From: an uncultured Lachnospiraceae bacterium
GTDB taxonomy: Bacteria; Bacillota; Clostridia; Lachnospirales; Lachnospiraceae
Direction: 5' to 3'
Length of the DNA stretch: 21,275 bases
Assembly (NCBI GenBank): GCA_937877165.1
Contig: CALEFO010000031.1
Span: 1-21,275 of the forward strand
The notes under the pieces were generated by a model. That model had not been told where the DNA came from and searched no databases. It saw only the letters and a program-made list of their open reading frames with translations. The translations under genes were made by a program, and so were the position numbers. Shown here piece after piece: positions 14,897-21,275 of the stretch (the first letter of the stretch is position 1; each line of letters begins with the position of its first letter).

Positions 14897-17359
14897 TTAA
14901 CCTTTAACACAAATTTCTACAAAAGCTGATTCTAATCCCTCAGCTTCTACTTTTACTATAATTGTCCCTGATTCATTATTTCCACGTACAGCAACAACGG
15001 CTCTACCATAGTACGGAGTTCTTGTTTCATCGAAGAAGTTTTCTTCAGACTTATAATCAGCTGATCCAAAGCCCTGTATATATCCATCACCAGATACTGT
15101 CACTGAAATCTTGCGATTGTCGGAAGTATTAACTACTCCATTTTCATCAACCAATTCTAGTGTAATATAACTTAAATCACCAACACCAATTGCATCACGG
15201 TCAGCATTTGCAGAAATAGCTGCTGTCTTGTTTGCTGTATTTAGGTGTTCACGTGTGATAGTTCCATCTTCATAGTATGAAACAGCCTCAAGAGTACCCG
15301 GATTATATGTAATATCATATTCTGCTTTGAATCTATTCGCCTCTCCTGCAGGCTTTTTACCAAGACTTTCATTATTTAAGAATAATTCTACTTCAATTGC
15401 ATCTGAATATACTTCAACTACACAAGGCTTACCCTCATATCCGTTCCAGGTCCAACTTGACACTACATCACGGGTAGCCCACGGAGTACACTGAGCTTCA
15501 ACACCATAGTATTCTGGAAGCTGCACAGCAATATATGGTTTTTTTCTGAGTCCAAATACAATCTCTCTATAGTAGCTAGTAGGTCGTCTGAAGCCAGTAA
15601 TATCCACATCCCCACAATATGCTAAATATACTGGATATGGTTTTTGGAATTGATGAATACCATTGTATTCCGCAACTCCAATCCCTGACTCTCCAAGATA
15701 GTCCCATGCAGTCCAACAGTAATCGCCAATGCAAGCTGGTATTTCCTTTACCTCTTTCCAATTCAAATCGATATCTGGATTAAATGTTTCTGATCCATAG
15801 AATACTCGATTAGGATTAGTATCTGCCTGAAGACGATATGCACCACGCATATAGTTCATTCCAACAAGATCTAAAACACCATAAGTTTCCTTAAATCTCT
15901 CTTCTACCATCGGATGTGCACTAAGCATATTCATCATACCCATTAACTGAGTGATGACATCATTTACATTTCCACTTCCTGATTCAGCCTGAGCTCTCGA
16001 AGTCATCTGCTCCATCTGTTCCTCAGTTATATATCCAAGATCCTTCATTACCTTTGGAATTTCATTACCAATAGCCATCAAGCTATTGATTGCATTTGTT
16101 ACAAAACGAGTTGAATCCTGCTCTCTGAACTTTTCCGCGATTCTTCTGCTAAGGCGAGCTCCCTCTGGAACTGCAAGCTCCTGAATCTCGTTTCCAATAG
16201 AGTACATAAAAACTGATGGATGATTGAAATCTTTTGCTACGATTCTCTCAACCTCTCCCCCCCAGTTATCAGCAAAATTAAGAGAATGATCGTACTTTGA
16301 CTTGCCCATATTCCACATATCAAAACTCTCTTCCATGACAAGCATGCCAAGTCGATCACAAGCCTCAAGAAGAGCTCTCGATGAAGAGTTATGGGAAATA
16401 CGTACAGAATTAAATCCTGCTTCTTTTAAGATCTCTATACGTCTTTCCTCAGCACGTGAAATAGTTGCTGCTCCAATTATTCCATTATCATGGTGTATAC
16501 AACCGCCACGAAGAAGAATTTTTTCTCCGTTTAAGCGTAAACCATTAACCGGATCCAGCTCAATTTTTCTAATTCCAAATGAGCTTTCAGACACATCGGC
16601 TACATCCTGTCCATCCATGATAGTCACTCTACATGTATATAAAGATGGAGCCTCAGTACTCCAAAGTGCTGGCTCTTTTACAAATAATGGTCTGGTAACT
16701 GTTGTAACTCCCTGGTTTTCAAGAGTAACTGGTGTAATGTCAGAGCTTACTATCTCCCCATTTGGTGCAATGATATCTGTACATACACCAACAATCTTTT
16801 TATTTTTTTCATCACAGCAAACATTAGTCTTCACTAAAACTTCAGCAACATCTGAACCAACCTGTGGTGTTGAAATGCGAAGTCCATCAACATCAATTCT
16901 AACCGGGCCACCAACATATAGGTGTACAGGTCTAATTATTCCTGAGCCTGTATACCATCTGCTATTTGGAAGATCAGAATTCATGACTTTAACCGAAATC
17001 TGATTTGGTATACCTATATAGAGATATGGTGTAATATCTACGGTCAATTCATCATATCCCGAATTAATTGTTCCTGCCAAAGCACCGTTAACTGAAATCC
17101 AAGCTCTGTTATATACCCCTTCAAATTGAAGGATAAATGTCTTCCCTGAATCCTCAGGAGATATTTCAAGCATTTTTGTATACTGATAATTTCCGCCAGG
17201 AAAAAAACCACCTGCAGGGCCGGATGGATTTTCTGCATTTCTCTCTTCAAGAATCATCGCATCATGAGGCAATGTTACGTTCTGGACCTCCGCACCAGCA
17301 AACCATGAGCCTGCATCCTCTGAAAATGTCCAATCACAATTAAAATCCTTTTTTATCAT
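14897..17359 (-). CDS. Glycoside hydrolase family 2 (beta-galactosidase/beta-glucuronidase-like), cytoplasmic
   Basis: This 820-residue retaining glycosidase has the GH2 layout: an N-terminal sugar-binding jelly roll (DWTFSEDAGSW to SRWYTGSGIIRPVHLYV, residues ~10-150), an immunoglobulin-like domain (~155-265), and the TIM barrel from ~270 (LRLNGEKILLRGGCIHHDNG). The acid/base is E391 in SIGNEI and the nucleophile E524 in YGSETF. C-terminal beta-domains of the DUF4982 and Ig type follow. Between the two catalytic residues is an unusual Met-rich insert (about 425-495). No signal peptide is present, matching an import-then-cleave pathway with the symporter gene, whose stop is 2 nt upstream. GH2 covers beta-galactosidases, beta-glucuronidases, beta-mannosidases and others; sequence alone does not fix the substrate. 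AGAGGTG precedes the ATG. Confidence 0.93.
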   Translation of the reverse strand: MIKKDFNCDWTFSEDAGSWFAGAEVQNVTLPHDAMILEERNAENPSGPAGGFFPGGNYQYTKMLEISPEDSGKTFILQFEGVYNRAWISVNGALAGTINSGYDELTVDITPYLYIGIPNQISVKVMNSDLPNSRWYTGSGIIRPVHLYVGGPVRIDVDGLRISTPQVGSDVAEVLVKTNVCCDEKNKKIVGVCTDIIAPNGEIVSSDITPVTLENQGVTTVTRPLFVKEPALWSTEAPSLYTCRVTIMDGQDVADVSESSFGIRKIELDPVNGLRLNGEKILLRGGCIHHDNGIIGAATISRAEERRIEILKEAGFNSVRISHNSSSRALLEACDRLGMLVMEESFDMWNMGKSKYDHSLNFADNWGGEVERIVAKDFNHPSVFMYSIGNEIQELAVPEGARLSRRIAEKFREQDSTRFVTNAINSLMAIGNEIPKVMKDLGYITEEQMEQMTSRAQAESGSGNVNDVITQLMGMMNMLSAHPMVEERFKETYGVLDLVGMNYMRGAYRLQADTNPNRVFYGSETFNPDIDLNWKEVKEIPACIGDYCWTAWDYLGESGIGVAEYNGIHQFQKPYPVYLAYCGDVDITGFRRPTSYYREIVFGLRKKPYIAVQLPEYYGVEAQCTPWATRDVVSSWTWNGYEGKPCVVEVYSDAIEVELFLNNESLGKKPAGEANRFKAEYDITYNPGTLEAVSYYEDGTITREHLNTANKTAAISANADRDAIGVGDLSYITLELVDENGVVNTSDNRKISVTVSGDGYIQGFGSADYKSEENFFDETRTPYYGRAVVAVRGNNESGTIIVKVEAEGLESAFVEICVKG

Positions 17360-17361
17360 TA

Positions 17362-18732
17362 TTACACCTCTTTGTCTGCACGAAGTCTCTTATTCTCGCT
17401 TTCAACATCAAGGAAGAATAAGATGGTTAGTAAGATTACACCCGGTATTGCATATGCAAGAACATATGACCAATTAATTACACTGATAGCTCTTGCTGTC
17501 TGCTCTGCTGCTTGACCATCAAATCCACCAAAATCAAGTAAGAAACCTGTAAGAGCTGTCCCCAGTCCGGTACCTACCTTAACACCAACTGATGAACATG
17601 AATAAATAGTACCAGTAATTCTCTTTCCAAACTTTAAATATGAGTAATCATCCGTTTCTGCAATAAGCGCATTTAAAGCACCAGTAAGTGGCGCACCACC
17701 AATTGTCTTTAATGCCAATGCCACAAGAAGAAGTGGCAGATTTCCTGATACAGCAGCGATTACAAGTGGAATCGTAGCAACTAAACCAAGAATATTTCCC
17801 AATATTGACATCTTACGAATACCATATTTTGCGGTAAATGGGGCTACAAGTGGAAGTGCAATGATAATTGGAATCAAGCTAGCCATCGATATAACACCAA
17901 GAAGAGCTGCATTTCCAAGCTTATATGTAGCGTAATAAATACCAAGTCCACTTGTCAGACCGCTTACAATGTAATTTACCAAGTATATACAAAGAATAAG
18001 TACAAAATACTTGTTTTTCATGAGAAGCTTGATACTCTCTACAAATCCAATTTTCTCATTCGCTGTCTTATTTACATTCTCCTGCTCCCCAAGCTCTTCA
18101 GGGCTTAACTCTTTAACAGAGAATACAGGAACAAGTAAAAGTACAAAACATACAATAGAGTAAATAATCGAAACCTGAGTCCATGCAGCCTGTCCGCCAC
18201 CTAAACTTTCGACCATGCCGCTAGTAATAGTCTGAATGATTAATACGGCAATAATAGCAAATAGAAATCTAAAGCTCCCCATCTGGACACGATCTTTAGG
18301 ATCTTTTGTACAAAGAGCTGTCATTGATGAATATGCAATATTATTCATTGTATAGAACACAGCCCCCAAAAGAGTATAGATAATAAAGAAGAAAACATAC
18401 TTTTCTGTATCACTTAAGTTCTTCGGTACATTAAATATAATGAATGTAAAAACAGCTACAGGAAAACAACTTACAAAGTACCAAAAACGTGCTTTACCCA
18501 TTTTATGGTTAGTTCTATCGATAATATTTCCCATAAATACATCTGTAACGCCATCAAGGATTTTAGATATCATCATAAGCGTTCCAATAATAGCTGCACT
18601 AACGCCAAGAGTATTTGTGCAGTAGATCATTATAAATGCAGCAACAAAACTCCAGCAGAAATTTGATCCCATATCTCCAATACCATAGCCTAGTTTTCTG
18701 ATTAAGGATAAGCTACCCTCTTTTTTTGACAT
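17362..18732 (-). CDS. Glycoside/cation symporter, GPH family (MelB/XynP/UidB-like)
   Basis: This 456-residue membrane transporter would bring a glycoside or oligosaccharide into the cell with a cation. About 12 hydrophobic helices can be followed. The N-terminus KLGYGIGDMGSNFCWSFVAA and the loop KILDGVTDVFMGNIIDRT are GPH-family marks (usually DxxxDPxxGxxxDRT; Val stands in for the Pro here). A central cytoplasmic loop (SVKELSPEELGEQENVNK) separates the two halves. I start at the ATG at 18730-18732, which has GGAGGG upstream; the in-frame TTG four codons earlier overlaps that RBS. It is the first gene of the symporter-GH2-SGNH operon, diverges from the AraC regulator, and is AT-rich. Substrate unknown; the GH2 partner suggests a beta-linked glycoside. 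Confidence 0.92.
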   Translation of the reverse strand: MSKKEGSLSLIRKLGYGIGDMGSNFCWSFVAAFIMIYCTNTLGVSAAIIGTLMMISKILDGVTDVFMGNIIDRTNHKMGKARFWYFVSCFPVAVFTFIIFNVPKNLSDTEKYVFFFIIYTLLGAVFYTMNNIAYSSMTALCTKDPKDRVQMGSFRFLFAIIAVLIIQTITSGMVESLGGGQAAWTQVSIIYSIVCFVLLLVPVFSVKELSPEELGEQENVNKTANEKIGFVESIKLLMKNKYFVLILCIYLVNYIVSGLTSGLGIYYATYKLGNAALLGVISMASLIPIIIALPLVAPFTAKYGIRKMSILGNILGLVATIPLVIAAVSGNLPLLLVALALKTIGGAPLTGALNALIAETDDYSYLKFGKRITGTIYSCSSVGVKVGTGLGTALTGFLLDFGGFDGQAAEQTARAISVINWSYVLAYAIPGVILLTILFFLDVESENKRLRADKEV

Positions 18733-18830
18733 AATTCCCTCCAAATTATATATACTGTTTTAGCCACAAAACTTACCCTAACTAAAAAAATAATCTTTAA
18801 TAGTCTTGTAAGTAGTTTTAATTTACTATA

Positions 18831-18906
18831 TGATTATCGATACAACTATGTCGAAAATGAAGTCTTTAGAGCGTGATTGTATCGAAAACGGACAAAGACT
18901 TATAAT
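18831..18906 (+). promoter_or_regulatory. Promoter and operator-like repeats of the AraC regulator
   Basis: TTGTAT at 18877-18882 and TATAAT at 18901-18906 with an 18-nt spacer form a good promoter, followed by TTGGAG before the ATG at 18922. TCGATACAA (18837-18845) is the reverse complement of TTGTATCGA (18877-18885). TCGAAAA also recurs at 18851-18857 and 18882-18888, 31 nt apart, about three helical turns. These repeats lie between the divergent regulator and symporter genes, and one overlaps the -35 box. They are candidate binding sites for the AraC protein, fitting autoregulation. Confidence 0.6.
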
Positions 18907-18921
18907 TTGTTGGAGTGAATA

Positions 18922-20004
18922 ATGAATCAATTTGATGTATCTCGTATATTTTTAAAACAGCGAATGGCCCCTACCGGTATTCGAATAGATAATTATTCCG
19001 AAAATGATAATGGTTTTTTTAGCCTTAACGGGCCTTATATGGTGGTTTTTGAAACGTTTCTTACAGAAACTGACACAGTTCAGATCAGCATGATTTCACC
19101 AGGTTTTAACTTTCCTTATCAATGCGAATTGGTGTGGTTTACAGAAATGAGACCACTTCATAAACATAATTTTGTTGAATTTATGTTTGTCGTTAGAGGG
19201 CATATTAAACAAAGAATAGAAGGTAATATTTATGATTATTCAGAAGGTCAGTGTTGTGTTATAATGCCCGGCATAAATCATTCAGAAACAGTTGACGGTG
19301 ATGCTGAACTAGTATTCTTAATGATATCAGATGAGCTTTTATATACAATTATACAAACTGACCATAGATATTCTTCCGATGGGCGTGAATCTTCGAGTGA
19401 AAATATTCTTTATCAGGCATTTAGAAAACATCTAGAGAAAACGGAATCAACTAATCAATATTATGATTTCTTTCCTTTAGTACCCAATGATATTGTTTTA
19501 CCTATTATAAAAAAACATCTGACTCAGATTACTCTTGAGACGGGTGATTTGCACCCAGGATTTTATTCATTTGTGATAGGCAGTATACAGAGACTTATTG
19601 CCCAAATGTTAAATAACCAATTGTATTCGTATAGACAAGTTTCAAAAGACTCTCAATATGAGGAGAATCTTTTCCTTAAAATCACAGCTATCTTAGAAGA
19701 AACACATGGTAGAATCACCAGGCAAGAAATATCCAACAAGTTGCTATACAGTGATCACCATATAAATAAAATAATACAGGATAATACTGGGATGAGTCTT
19801 ATAAAATATAGCCGCATTTTTACATTAAAAGAGGCAGCGCGACGACTAACTCAGACTGAAGATAGTATCTCTGCTATCATATATGACCTAGGGTTTACCA
19901 ATCGCACTCACTTTTATAATCTTTTTAAGGAACAATATGGTGTATCTCCTAGTCAGTATAAAGGTGCAAATAGCGAAGCCTATCGGCCGCTTTTGCGGAG
20001 CTGA
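18922..20004 (+). CDS. AraC-family transcriptional regulator with N-terminal cupin sensor domain
   Basis: This 360-residue protein is the likely local regulator of the divergent symporter-GH2-SGNH operon. Residues ~70-150 form a cupin-type ligand domain: MRPLHKHNFVEFMFVVRGHI, then YSEGQCCVIMPGINHSE. A variable middle region follows, then the AraC DNA-binding domain at about 255-350: ITRQEISNKLLYSDHHINKI, SISAIIYDLGFTNRTHFYNL and FKEQYGVSPSQYKG. The second helix-turn-helix is well conserved; the first is more divergent. It starts at ATG 18922 with TTGGAG upstream. The last ~8 codons, after the conserved domain, are written in GC-rich sequence unlike the rest of the gene, so the right boundary of the AT-rich island falls inside its 3' end and the native C-terminus may have been replaced. 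The DNA-binding domain itself is complete. Confidence 0.92.
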   Translation: MNQFDVSRIFLKQRMAPTGIRIDNYSENDNGFFSLNGPYMVVFETFLTETDTVQISMISPGFNFPYQCELVWFTEMRPLHKHNFVEFMFVVRGHIKQRIEGNIYDYSEGQCCVIMPGINHSETVDGDAELVFLMISDELLYTIIQTDHRYSSDGRESSSENILYQAFRKHLEKTESTNQYYDFFPLVPNDIVLPIIKKHLTQITLETGDLHPGFYSFVIGSIQRLIAQMLNNQLYSYRQVSKDSQYEENLFLKITAILEETHGRITRQEISNKLLYSDHHINKIIQDNTGMSLIKYSRIFTLKEAARRLTQTEDSISAIIYDLGFTNRTHFYNLFKEQYGVSPSQYKGANSEAYRPLLRS

Positions 20005-20230
20005 ACGGCCGCGATGCGGAGCGAGCGGCCAGTCCTTTCCCCGCTGATACTCCGAGCTTCTGACCTCATAATGGAATTATGCCGCAATTGTGCGGTAAAT
20101 ACTGCATGAAGGACGGTCCCCTTATGACAAAGCATGAACATGTTTCTTGGCTCTCATATCGTTGGCTCTTAGTTAATGTATTTCTCGAAGTACTTTTGCT
20201 CTCTGACCTTCATCTCTCTCGCCCGTACTA

Positions 20231-20268
20231 CGGGAGAATGACACTTAAGCGTGTCTGTCATTCTCCCG
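20231..20268 (+). terminator. 13-bp hairpin, probable terminator
   Basis: CGGGAGAATGACA (20231-20243) and its exact reverse complement TGTCATTCTCCCG (20256-20268) flank a 12-nt loop. CTTTT follows on the plus strand. It could end plus-strand transcription coming from the AraC gene. On the minus strand it covers the stop codon of the coding-like frame at 20258-20460, so it may work in both directions. Confidence 0.65.
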
Positions 20269-20460
20269 CTTTTGTGCGAAACGCTTCACGCATTCTTCTT
20301 CGAAGCAGCATCAGCAGATTCATCATGTACTGAGAAACCAGAACCCGACTCATGCAATTCGGGAACTGCTCTCCCGCATGCTCATCCGAAAGCACTCCGT
20401 ACTGCACCGAAGCCTCCCAGGACTCATAATAAAGGCTTCTGATTTCTGTGGAATATCCAT
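20258..20460 (-). pseudogene. Minus-strand coding-like frame, unidentified, probably decayed
   Basis: The peptide runs STEIRSLYYESWEASVQYGV to VLVSQYMMNLLMLLRRRM and ends EAFRTKAGE at a TGA inside the hairpin stem. Codon choice (CTG, ATG, GCG, CAG, GGA) resembles host genes. There is no convincing start in this frame. A neighbouring frame has ATGGAAATGGATATTCC near 20455, so one lost base could have split a small gene. I recognise no family. It could also be a chance open frame. Confidence 0.3.
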
Positions 20461-20481
20461 TTCCATAGTATTCTTTCTGTT

Positions 20482-20524
20482 TGTAACATCCGTTACATCT
20501 TTTGTTTCCTCTGCGCAGTATAAT
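20482..20524 (+). promoter_or_regulatory. Rubredoxin promoter with TGTAAC-N4-GTTACA operator-like dyad
   Basis: A perfect dyad, TGTAAC (20482-20487), ATCC, GTTACA (20492-20497), lies 21 nt upstream of TATAAT at 20519-20524 and covers the place of the -35 box, which is otherwise poor. The layout suits a promoter switched on or off by a dimeric regulator. The half-site shape and spacing resemble Crp/Fnr-type sites, some of which control redox or nitrosative-stress genes in anaerobes. The dyad is seen directly; the regulator is inferred. Confidence 0.5.
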
Positions 20525-20587
20525 TTTCTTATAAGCTAAATCAGCAGTAAGGCGTTTTCTTTCCGAAATTTTGAAGGGAGTTCTGTG

Positions 20588-20749
20588 ATGAAAAAATATG
20601 TTTGTGATGTATGTGGTTATGTTTACGATCCGGAAATCGGTGATCCGGACAACGGAATTGCTCCCGGAACTGCTTTTGAAGCTCTTCCGGATGACTGGGT
20701 ATGTCCGCTCTGCGGCGTTGGCAAGGATGATTTTTCTCCTGTAGAATAA
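20588..20749 (+). CDS. Rubredoxin
   Basis: This 53-residue iron protein carries single electrons, typically to rubredoxin-dependent oxidoreductases that remove oxygen, peroxide or NO in anaerobes. The two iron-binding knuckles are intact: CDVCGYVYDP at residues 6-15 and CPLCGVGKDDF near 39-49, with four Cys in two CxxCG pairs. The conserved aromatic and Asp-rich core (GDPDNGIAPGTAF, LPDDWVCP) is present and the length is typical. The ATG at 20588 has AAGGGAG about 8 nt upstream. It stands alone between a dyad-bearing promoter and a hairpin, so it is probably a one-gene transcript. A partner oxidoreductase is not visible in the window. Confidence 0.97.
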   Translation: MKKYVCDVCGYVYDPEIGDPDNGIAPGTAFEALPDDWVCPLCGVGKDDFSPVE

Positions 20750-20770
20750 GTCCCGATCACTTCCGAACAT

Positions 20771-20808
20771 ACAAGGCAGCGGTTCTCATCTGAGTTCCGC
20801 TGCCTTGT
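20771..20808 (+). terminator. Hairpin terminator after rubredoxin
   Basis: ACAAGGCAGCGG (20771-20782) pairs perfectly with CCGCTGCCTTGT (20797-20808), and the loop itself can form a CTCA/TGAG inner stem. Only a weak T-rich tail (AATTTGT) follows on the plus strand. It begins 22 nt after the rubredoxin stop and lies between convergent genes, so it may serve both the rubredoxin gene and the LUD remnant. Confidence 0.7.
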
Positions 20809-20840
20809 AATTTGTATCGTTTATTAAGGTCGGTCTCGAT

Positions 20841-21147
20841 TCAGAATCCGAGATCATCGTTCACCAGAATCACATGAATCCGACCCTTATGTCTGGAGAA
20901 GCGTGTGATCAGGAACTGACAGCAGATGGTATCCGGCAATTTACAGTCAAAACATTTCCCCGTCTTCGAACATGGCGTATTCAGTCCGAACCGCTGCTCA
21001 TTGATGGGAGCAGCTACATTTCTTGCTCTCTTCATGGCATCATCTAGGTCACTGCAGACCTTATTCATCCCGACAAGGAAGATCACCCTGCGCGGTCCCT
21101 GGGCGATGCAGGAAACCCGGTTAGCGTTTCCATCGATATTGACCAGG
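20841..21147 (-). pseudogene. Truncated second LUD-domain gene (C-terminal half)
   Basis: The last ~101 residues match the complete LUD protein at 9226-9852 closely, from VNIDGNANRVSCIAQGP through VGMNKVCSDLDDAMKRARN, the Cys cluster CSKTGKCFDCKLPDTICC and IHVILVNDDLGF. Similarity stops abruptly at 21147/21148 at the codons for the LV just before NIDG; the N-terminal half is absent. The frame stays open 15 more codons into unrelated sequence to an ATG at 21194, but that short leader has no LUD features. The stop TGA is at 20841-20843. The break looks like an insertion or recombination joint, and the missing half may lie beyond the window. The fragment is unlikely to be functional. Confidence 0.8.
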
Positions 21148-21275
21148 TGTAGAGGGACGAAATAATCCCTCCACGGGCGACAAATCCGCGCCATTTTCTG
21201 GTCTCAAATAATTATTGATGTAATCCTGCAGGGTGTCGCCGAAAGCGACGCCCTTTACTTTGTCATAGTAAAGGA
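21148..21275. mobile_element. Hairpin-rich sequence interrupting the LUD gene; possible mobile element end
   Basis: Three stems lie within 128 nt: GAGGGA/TCCCTC (21152-21157, 21166-21171), GGGTGTCGC/GCGACGCCC (21231-21239, 21245-21253, one G-U pair, loop CGAAA), and CCTTTACT/AGTAAAGG (21252-21259, 21267-21274). The first is only 4 nt from the point where LUD homology stops. Subterminal hairpins at an insertion edge are typical of single-strand transposons such as IS200/IS605, but also occur in other elements. No transposase is in view, since the window ends here. The class is unproven. Confidence 0.35.

Larger units (their letters stand above)
20005..20587. other. Gene-poor junction region between the AT-rich island and rubredoxin
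   Basis: This stretch begins with GC-rich near-repeats (TGCGGAGCTGAACGGCC at 19994-20010 and TGCGGAGCGAGCGGCC at 20015-20030) and a small CCGCA/TGCGG hairpin near 20083. It continues with a strong hairpin at 20231-20268, a minus-strand coding-like frame (20258-20460) and the rubredoxin promoter region. Positions 20031-20230 contain nothing I can name. Confidence 0.5.

Noticed and set aside
20079..20333. An 84-codon plus-strand frame after the island
   Set aside because: No ribosome binding site, no motif, and it runs through the strong hairpin at 20231-20268.
1..21275. CRISPR arrays, tRNA or rRNA genes, phage genes
   Set aside because: I saw no regularly spaced direct repeats, no tRNA-like arms with a conserved T-loop, and no structural, integrase or lysis genes.

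Overview
The window looks like a chromosomal segment of a Gram-positive anaerobe, most likely a Lachnospiraceae/Clostridia relative. The evidence is strong AAGGAGG-type ribosome binding sites, lipobox-bearing sugar-binding lipoproteins, LytS/YesN-type regulation, PlsY, LUD-domain proteins and a rubredoxin. Most of it is moderately GC-rich with G/C-ending codons. A block at about 13,880-19,985 is visibly AT-rich with different codon use and looks acquired. This is read from sequence alone; no database search was run.

Positions 1-9203 form a sugar sensing and uptake locus. On the minus strand lies a ChvE/MmsA/MmsB-type monosaccharide ABC transporter: binding lipoprotein, then a hairpin with a T-run, then a TTG-started ATPase, then a permease cut by the window edge. 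Upstream of it, behind its own terminator, is a separate XylF-like binding lipoprotein (3598-4701). Divergent from that, a plus-strand cassette encodes a membrane-anchored sugar-binding-like protein, a LytS/YesM-type histidine kinase and a YesN-type AraC response regulator. This matches the three-component sensors known as XylFII-LytS-YesN and AraPST, which switch on sugar ABC transporters. The locus thus has three different periplasmic-binding-type proteins around one ABC core.

Positions 9226-13413 hold unrelated host genes. A minus-strand operon runs plsY, a NimA/pyridoxamine-oxidase-like flavoprotein gene and a LUD-domain gene. A divergent membrane-anchored diguanylate cyclase has a good promoter, and a NodB-type polysaccharide deacetylase follows it.

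At 13,480-13,870 there is an internally deleted IS256-family transposase remnant and a 16-bp perfect palindrome. The AT-rich island follows: a minus-strand operon (GPH-family sugar symporter, GH2 glycosidase, SGNH/GDSL hydrolase) with a divergent AraC/cupin regulator. Together these form a self-contained unit for importing and breaking down an oligosaccharide or glycoside, possibly an esterified one. The island ends inside the last codons of the regulator.

The right end holds a decayed coding-like stretch, a rubredoxin gene too short for most ORF cut-offs with a palindromic operator-like site upstream, and a second LUD-domain gene. That gene is cut off where homology stops abruptly, next to a hairpin-rich 128-nt sequence that may be the end of a mobile element.

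The points most worth a second look are the three-binding-protein sensing locus with a possibly leaderless sensor transcript, the coding-like remnant between the two lipoprotein genes, and the truncated LUD gene with its structured junction. I saw no CRISPR array, tRNA or rRNA.
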